In this document: piece after piece, positions 15,819-19,961 of the stretch | Numbering within the stretch: position 1 is the first letter of the stretch | How the letters are laid out: every line of letters starts with the position of its first letter | Assembly: GCA_051871555.1 (NCBI GenBank) | Contig: JBJECZ010000149.1 | Coordinates: forward strand, 1 to 19,961 | Reading direction: 5' to 3' | DNA: 19,961 nt | From: SFTJ01 sp051871555 | GTDB taxonomy: Bacteria; Bacteroidota; Bacteroidia; Bacteroidales; Muribaculaceae | Program-made: the position numbers and the translations under genes | The notes under the pieces: generated by a model | Database searches by the model: none | Told to the model about the DNA's origin: nothing | What the model saw: only the letters and a program-made list of their open reading frames with translations

Positions 15819-17501
15819 ATGAACAAAAAATTAATTCTTTTAATGTCTGTAGGCGTATTGATGCTTACAAGCTGTAGCAAGAAGATGCAGCCATTTGCAG
15901 CTGATTATTTCACTGTAAATCCTAATCCACTTGAAACATCAGGTGAGTTGGTTCCTGCAACTGTAACTGCAAACATCCCCGCCAAATTCTTTGTTAAGAA
16001 TGCCGAAGTAACCGTAACTCCTTACTTGGTATATGGCGACAAAGAAACTCCGGGCACTCCTCTCACTCTGCAAGGTGAAAAAGTACGTGGCAACAACGCC
16101 GTAGTTTCTTACAACTATGGTGGTACAGCAACTCTGCCTGTTGCCTACAAATACACTCCAGAGATGATTACCAGCGACCTCGAACTTGCATTCGACGTTA
16201 CACAAGGCAGCAAGACTTACACATTGCCTCGCGTGAAGGTGGCTAACGGCATCATCGCCACTTCTACCCTCGCCGACGCTGCTACCGTTGCTCCAGCTGT
16301 TGGTCACGACAAGTTCCAACGCATCATCAAGGACAAGGTGACTGCCGACATCAAGTTCCTCATCAACCAAACAAACATTCGCAAGAGCGAACTTGGCAGC
16401 GACGAGCTCACTGCTCTTCACCAAACCCTCAAGGATGCTCAATCAAACGAAAAGCTTGAAGTTGAAGAACTCAACATTTCGTCGTACGCATCTCCTGAAG
16501 GTGGTGTTAAGCTCAACACCCGCATTGCCGAAGGTCGTGAAAAGAGCACTCAAGCTTACCTCAACAAGGAGCTCAAGAAGAACGAAATCACCGAAGTAGG
16601 TTCACTCACTGCCGATTTCACCGCTCAAGACTGGGAAGGTTTCCAACAACTCGTTAGCGAAAGCAACATCCAAGACAAGGAACTCATTCTCAGCGTTCTT
16701 TCGATGTACAAAGACCCAGAACAACGCGAACGCGAAATCCGCAACCTCTCGTCGGTATTCGAACAACTCGCCAAGGACGTGCTTCCTCAACTCCGTCGTT
16801 CACGCCTCACTGCTTCAGTGAACATCATCGGCAAGAGCGATGCTGAACTCGAAGAAGCTTTCAACAACAATCCTAAGAGCCTCACCGTTGAAGAATTGCT
16901 CTACACTGCAACTCTCAGCGACGACGTTAACAAGCAAGCTAAGGTTTACAAGGCTGTAACTGAAGTTTATCCTGAAGACTATCGCGGTTGGAACAACCTT
17001 GGTGTTTGCCAATACAAGATGGGCGACTACAACGCTGCTGCAAGCAACTTTGCAAAGGCTGCTAAAATCAACCCAGCAAGCAACGAAGCTGCTATGAACC
17101 AAGGTCTTAGCGCCCTCATCAACGAAAACTACGGCGAAGCTAAGCAATTGCTTGGTGCTGCTGCTGGCGCTGAAGGCTTGAACGAAGCTCTTGGTACTTA
17201 CTACATCAAGACCGGCGACTACAACGCTGCTGCCGGTGCATTCGGCAACTCGGTTGGCAACAACGCTGCCCTTGCTAAGATTCTCACCAAGGACTACAGC
17301 GGTGCTAAGCAAACTCTTGCTGCAATCGCTAACCCAGATGCAACTACCTACTACTTGATGGCTGTTGTTGGCGCTCGCACCAACAACGAACAAATGGTTA
17401 CCAGCAACCTCCGTCAGGCTGTTAAGCTCGACTCTTCGTTGGCTAACCGCGCTAAGAACGACCTTGAGTTTGCTAAGTTCAACCTCTCAAGCGTTCTCTA
17501 A
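15819..17501 (+). CDS. Lipoprotein with OmpA-like SPEG motif and TPR repeats
   Basis: A 560-residue lipoprotein. Its signal peptide (MNKKLILLMSVGVLML) ends in the lipobox LTSC with Cys19. Residues about 25-150 are beta-rich. Residues about 160-350 contain SYASPEGG (222-229) followed by N-x-x-I-A-x-x-R-E, which resembles the S-x-A-S-P-E-G and N-x-x-L-S-x-x-R-A signature of OmpA-like domains in Bacteroidetes; peptidoglycan contact is therefore possible but not shown. From about 375 there are TPR-type helices: GWNNLGVCQYKMGDYNAA (390-407), the following AAKINP, and a related copy with YYIKTGDYNAAAGAFG. Codon choice differs sharply from the neighbours: GCT for Ala, and heavy use of AAG, GAA, AAC and CTC. 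This is typical of highly expressed genes, so an abundant envelope protein is inferred. It is monocistronic. Confidence 0.87.
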   Translation: MNKKLILLMSVGVLMLTSCSKKMQPFAADYFTVNPNPLETSGELVPATVTANIPAKFFVKNAEVTVTPYLVYGDKETPGTPLTLQGEKVRGNNAVVSYNYGGTATLPVAYKYTPEMITSDLELAFDVTQGSKTYTLPRVKVANGIIATSTLADAATVAPAVGHDKFQRIIKDKVTADIKFLINQTNIRKSELGSDELTALHQTLKDAQSNEKLEVEELNISSYASPEGGVKLNTRIAEGREKSTQAYLNKELKKNEITEVGSLTADFTAQDWEGFQQLVSESNIQDKELILSVLSMYKDPEQREREIRNLSSVFEQLAKDVLPQLRRSRLTASVNIIGKSDAELEEAFNNNPKSLTVEELLYTATLSDDVNKQAKVYKAVTEVYPEDYRGWNNLGVCQYKMGDYNAAASNFAKAAKINPASNEAAMNQGLSALINENYGEAKQLLGAAAGAEGLNEALGTYYIKTGDYNAAAGAFGNSVGNNAALAKILTKDYSGAKQTLAAIANPDATTYYLMAVVGARTNNEQMVTSNLRQAVKLDSSLANRAKNDLEFAKFNLSSVL

Positions 17502-17555
17502 TTTACTATGCAACTCCAAATAAGTGTTTCATAATAAGTAAGAATTTTTGAACTG

Positions 17556-17593
17556 AAGGCTTCGCTCGGTGACGAGGGAAGCCTTTATTTTTG
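17556..17593 (+). terminator. Strong intrinsic terminator after the TPR lipoprotein gene
   Basis: The outer stem AAGGCTTC (17556-17563) pairs with GAAGCCTT (17578-17585). The inner stem CTCG (17565-17568) pairs with CGAG (17573-17576) around a GTGA loop. The run tatttttg follows. Confidence 0.88.
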
Positions 17594-17695
17594 TTTCTTG
17601 TTTTCACACACGGGTATTAAACTTAACACGCCCAAATTTGTCATACATTTGCGAGATTGGCACAAATTGATGCTGCAACGCAAAACGCCACACGC

Positions 17696-17703
17696 TAACT
17701 TTG
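17696..17703 (+). promoter_or_regulatory. Candidate promoter -7 box of the DUF4230 pair
   Basis: TAACTTTG matches the -7 consensus and lies 66 bases before ATG 17770. A second match, TACATTTG, lies at 17644-17651. Neither has a clear TTTG at the right distance upstream, so which one is used cannot be told. Confidence 0.4.
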
Positions 17704-17769
17704 TGCCAACCATCAACAATGCGAGCAAATTTGCACGCGCAACAGTTTTATTAAACACCGAAAGCTATA

Positions 17770-18423
17770 ATGAAACATACACTTCTAACATTAGCCACGA
17801 TGGTGCTGAGCGCCATGCTATGGTCGTGCAACAGCACGACCGACGAGCAGCACAGCGTGTTCACCTCGGTTCAGAACCTAAACGAGCTGCAACTAGCAAG
17901 CGCCACCGTGAGCAAAATCTACACCGTGCGCGACCCCTACTACGACGACCGCGAAACCACGCCAGCCAAACTCGACCTCATCGACCGCCTCGAGCGCACC
18001 CTGCACATTATGGAGCATAACGTGAAGATAGGCGACCGCATTGGCATCTACGGCATCAGCTGCAACTATGTGGCTGTAATCAACCTCAACGACATGAGCG
18101 AAGACGACATCACCATCACCGATGCCAAAGGCATTAAGCGCGTGTCGATATCTCTGCCACCGGTGAGAGTGCGAGCCATGGGCAACGAGTTTGTCACAAA
18201 GGTCTATCACGAGCGAAACTCAGGACTGCGCTCGCCCATCACCGAGGACGAACGCACACAAATGCGCCGCCAAGCATCCGAAAAACTCAACAGCGACATT
18301 CAAAAGAGCCGCAATGCCGACCTCGATGCCCTTAAAACAGCCGGCGAGAAAAAGGCAAAGGAATTTTTCACCACCATGCTGCAAAACATGGGATATTCAC
18401 CCGTAATTACTTTCAAAAAATAA
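17770..18423 (+). CDS. DUF4230 family lipoprotein
   Basis: A 217-residue predicted lipoprotein. The signal peptide MKHTLLTLATMVLSAM ends in the lipobox LWSC with Cys20. The mature part fits the DUF4230 pattern: an early strand (ATVSKIYTVRD), a central strand series with KIGDRIGIYGISCNYVAVI, a D-x-I-T-I-x-D turn then SISLPPVRV, and a long charged C-terminal helical region (about 160-208, TEDERTQMRRQASEKL onward). The C-terminus, MGYSPVITFKK, is a short predicted strand. The biochemical role of DUF4230 proteins is unknown to me. The stop codon TAA (18421-18423) shares its last base with the ATG of the next DUF4230 gene, so the two are translationally coupled and their products probably act together in the envelope. 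Confidence 0.85.
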   Translation: MKHTLLTLATMVLSAMLWSCNSTTDEQHSVFTSVQNLNELQLASATVSKIYTVRDPYYDDRETTPAKLDLIDRLERTLHIMEHNVKIGDRIGIYGISCNYVAVINLNDMSEDDITITDAKGIKRVSISLPPVRVRAMGNEFVTKVYHERNSGLRSPITEDERTQMRRQASEKLNSDIQKSRNADLDALKTAGEKKAKEFFTTMLQNMGYSPVITFKK

Positions 18424-19082
18424 TGAAACCAAGCATAATATACACCGCCCTGCTGTCGAATGCCAAAGTGCTGAAAACAATTCTGAAATACGCAATCATG
18501 CTCATTGCCGCCGTGATGCTGGTGTGTCTGGGCATGTGGTGCTATCACTACTATTTTGTCGACCGCGTGCATAACGATTTCTCCGCCAAGGTTGAAAACG
18601 TGAAAACAATGGTGCGCCACAACGCCTTGGAAATAGTTGACGAAACCATCTACACCGACACCATCGGCGGCGTATGCGAGGTGTACAGCATCAAGGCTCG
18701 CATCACCGTGCAATACGACCTCGAGCGAATGCGCTACCAGTTCAGCGGCGACACCCTCGTGGTAGAACTGCCGCACGAAATAGTTGATGCACACGAACTC
18801 GACCGCCGTTTGCTCGACGAATACTATGCCGACGGCAAACTGCACTTCAGCAAACCCACCATCACCGGCGCACAAAGCAACGAACTCGAGCACCGCATGA
18901 AGCTGTTTGTGAAAACCACGATGGTGAACCAGGAGCACATCAAACGCGCCCGCCAAAACGAACTCTCCAACATGGTGCGTCTGCTCAAAGCCATTCACCC
19001 GAATGTGAAAGTGGTAATCAACATCAATCAACCAAACATTTCGCTCACCCCCGACAACCTTCCCATCCCATCCGACCTCTGA
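18423..19082 (+). CDS. DUF4230 family membrane-anchored protein
   Basis: A 219-residue protein with one membrane segment (about 20-45, ILKYAIMLIAAVMLVCLGMW) followed by a periplasmic DUF4230 domain. The domain resembles that of the upstream gene: LEIVDETIYTDTIGG (early strands), VYSIKARITVQYDLERM, then SGDTLVVELPHEIVDA, a helical charged region (about 155-190, NELEHRMKLFVKTTM then HIKRARQNELSNMV) and a final strand VKVVININ. Its ATG overlaps the stop of the preceding gene (TAATG). Tandem paralogues with two different anchors, lipid and transmembrane, suggest a paired complex in the envelope. This is inference, since no function is established that I know of. A bidirectional terminator follows. 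Confidence 0.85.
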   Translation: MKPSIIYTALLSNAKVLKTILKYAIMLIAAVMLVCLGMWCYHYYFVDRVHNDFSAKVENVKTMVRHNALEIVDETIYTDTIGGVCEVYSIKARITVQYDLERMRYQFSGDTLVVELPHEIVDAHELDRRLLDEYYADGKLHFSKPTITGAQSNELEHRMKLFVKTTMVNQEHIKRARQNELSNMVRLLKAIHPNVKVVININQPNISLTPDNLPIPSDL

Positions 19083-19083
19083 C

Positions 19084-19136
19084 AAAAAATCACACCTCCC
19101 TGCATCTGCAAAACGCAAGGAGGTGTTGTTATTTTT
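19084..19136. terminator. Bidirectional intrinsic terminator between the DUF4230 pair and queA
   Basis: The stem ACACCTCC (19092-19099) pairs with GGAGGTGT (19119-19126). One mismatch separates it from an inner TGC/GCA stem. On the + strand tgttattttt follows. On the - strand the A-run at 19084-19089 becomes a T-tract, so the hairpin can end both converging transcripts. Confidence 0.75.
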
Positions 19137-19157
19137 GAAAATACGTTATCTTAAGCG

Positions 19158-19961
19158 TCAGTCAACTATGAGCATTGCGTCGCCGTAGGCGCCAAACATA
19201 TATTTTTCTTTAATGGCAACGTCGTAGGCGTTCATCACATTTTCATAACCGCCAAATGCTGCCACCATCATCAGCATAACCGATTCGGTCATTGCCGGGC
19301 CATCGTCCTCGCTGTTTTTGTTGGCATTAGGTCCGAGCTTCGACATGTGGAAGTTGCTCACCATCGAGTCGCACACAGTGAAGTCGTATGGCGGAAAAAT
19401 GAATTTGTTGGTCCAGCCTGAAAATGGTTTGATGTGACCATTCATGCCCACTGTGCTTTCAATGCCACGCATGGTTGAAGTGCCGATGGCGCAGATGTGA
19501 CGGCCCTCGTCCTTGGCACGGTTAACTTGCTCAACCAAGGTTTCGTTCACTTCCATTTCCTCGCTGTCGAGGCGATGTTTGGTGAGGTCCTCAACATCGA
19601 TTTCGCGGAAATTGCCCAAACCTAAGTGCAGTGTTAGGAAGCCTTCCTCGATGCCCTTGATTTCCATGCGACGCAGCAATTCGCGGCTAAAGTGAAGGCT
19701 TGCAGCAGGAGCAGCTACAGCACCTTCAACGCGAGCCTTCAGGAATTGATAGCGGTCGGCATCTTCTTCCTCGGGCTCGTCGCGCACAATATAGTTAGGC
19801 AGCGGCGTTTGTCCCAAAGCGTAGAGATTGCGCTTAAACTCGTCGTGGTCGCCGTCGTAGAGGAAACGCAGCGTACGTCCGCGCGAGGTGGTGTTGTCAA
19901 TCACTTCTGCCACAATAGTGTCGTCGAAATCAAAATACAACTTGTTGCCAATGCGAATCTT
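19158..19961 (-). CDS. queA: tRNA preQ1(34) S-adenosylmethionine ribosyltransferase-isomerase, 5' end outside the window
   Basis: This is the 3' part (267 codons) of a QueA protein. The frame stays open to the window edge (residues KIRIGNK before LYFDFDD), so the start lies beyond 19961. QueA moves the ribosyl group of SAM onto 7-aminomethyl-7-deazaguanine in tRNA to make epoxyqueuosine, in the cytosol. Family landmarks are TTSRGRTLRFLYDG, EGAVAAPAASLHFSREL, the glycine segment LHLGLGNFREI, GTSTMRGIES and GWTNKFIFPPYDF, and the end FGAYGDAMLI. One oddity: after VSNFH the usual Pro-x-Ser-Thr-Leu-Leu is missing and about 15-20 extra, polar residues (MSKLGPNANKNSEDDG, then PAMTES) lead into VMLMMVAAFGG. 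The gene converges with the DUF4230 pair. Confidence 0.93.
   Translation of the reverse strand, partial: KIRIGNKLYFDFDDTIVAEVIDNTTSRGRTLRFLYDGDHDEFKRNLYALGQTPLPNYIVRDEPEEEDADRYQFLKARVEGAVAAPAASLHFSRELLRRMEIKGIEEGFLTLHLGLGNFREIDVEDLTKHRLDSEEMEVNETLVEQVNRAKDEGRHICAIGTSTMRGIESTVGMNGHIKPFSGWTNKFIFPPYDFTVCDSMVSNFHMSKLGPNANKNSEDDGPAMTESVMLMMVAAFGGYENVMNAYDVAIKEKYMFGAYGDAMLIVD

Noticed and set aside
17598..18020. A 140-codon + strand frame before and into the first DUF4230 gene
   Set aside because: It lacks coding character and overlaps the lipoprotein signal peptide of the DUF4230 gene in another frame.

Overview
The window looks like chromosomal DNA from a Bacteroidales bacterium, most likely a gut Muribaculaceae or close relative (the family-level placement is inference). 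Genes carry no Shine-Dalgarno motif and start after A/T-rich leaders. Several upstream regions carry the Bacteroidetes promoter signature TTTG-N19-21-TAnnTTTG. Three proteins end in a tail typical of type IX secretion (T9SS) cargo. Families largely confined to or enriched in Bacteroidetes are also present: DUF4230, GYF_2-CD225 fusions and a CoA transferase of propionate metabolism.

Layout. Positions 1-7908 hold three consecutive + strand genes for large exported proteins: a 5'-truncated beta-repeat protein, a subtilisin-like S8 protease, and a 1227-residue leucine-rich-repeat protein built from three similar modules. All three end in a related tail (a Pro-Gly-x-Tyr-like turn followed by a final VVK), so they are probably exported by one route. 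Protease and LRR protein are 36 bases apart and probably co-transcribed. A strong terminator follows. On the - strand, 8048-9196 encodes an AI-2E/PerM-family membrane protein. It is transcribed away from a small lipoprotein gene (9436-9837), and promoter-like sequences for both directions lie at 9309-9378. Next come a cytoplasmic MORN plus Sel1 repeat protein (9885-11825), a small membrane-anchored protein behind a full-consensus promoter (11940-12449), and an acetyl-CoA hydrolase/transferase-family CoA transferase (12489-13997) closed by a terminator.

Positions 14191-15510 hold a pair: a secreted Sel1-repeat protein and a GYF_2-CD225 membrane protein. They share a promoter region and a strong terminator. 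The gene at 15819-17501 encodes an outer-membrane-type lipoprotein with an OmpA-like SPEG motif and TPRs. Its codon use suggests high expression, and it stands alone between a promoter-like site and a terminator. Two DUF4230 genes overlap by one base (17770-19082) and encode a lipoprotein and a membrane-anchored partner. The window ends with the 3' part of queA (tRNA queuosine synthesis) on the - strand, separated from the DUF4230 pair by a bidirectional terminator.

I found no tRNA, rRNA, CRISPR array, insertion sequence or phage gene, and no clearly new multi-gene system. The most unusual content is the architecture of the surface-protein cluster, the coupled DUF4230 pair, the unusual C-terminal segment of QueA, and an inverted repeat inside the promoter at 11890-11921.
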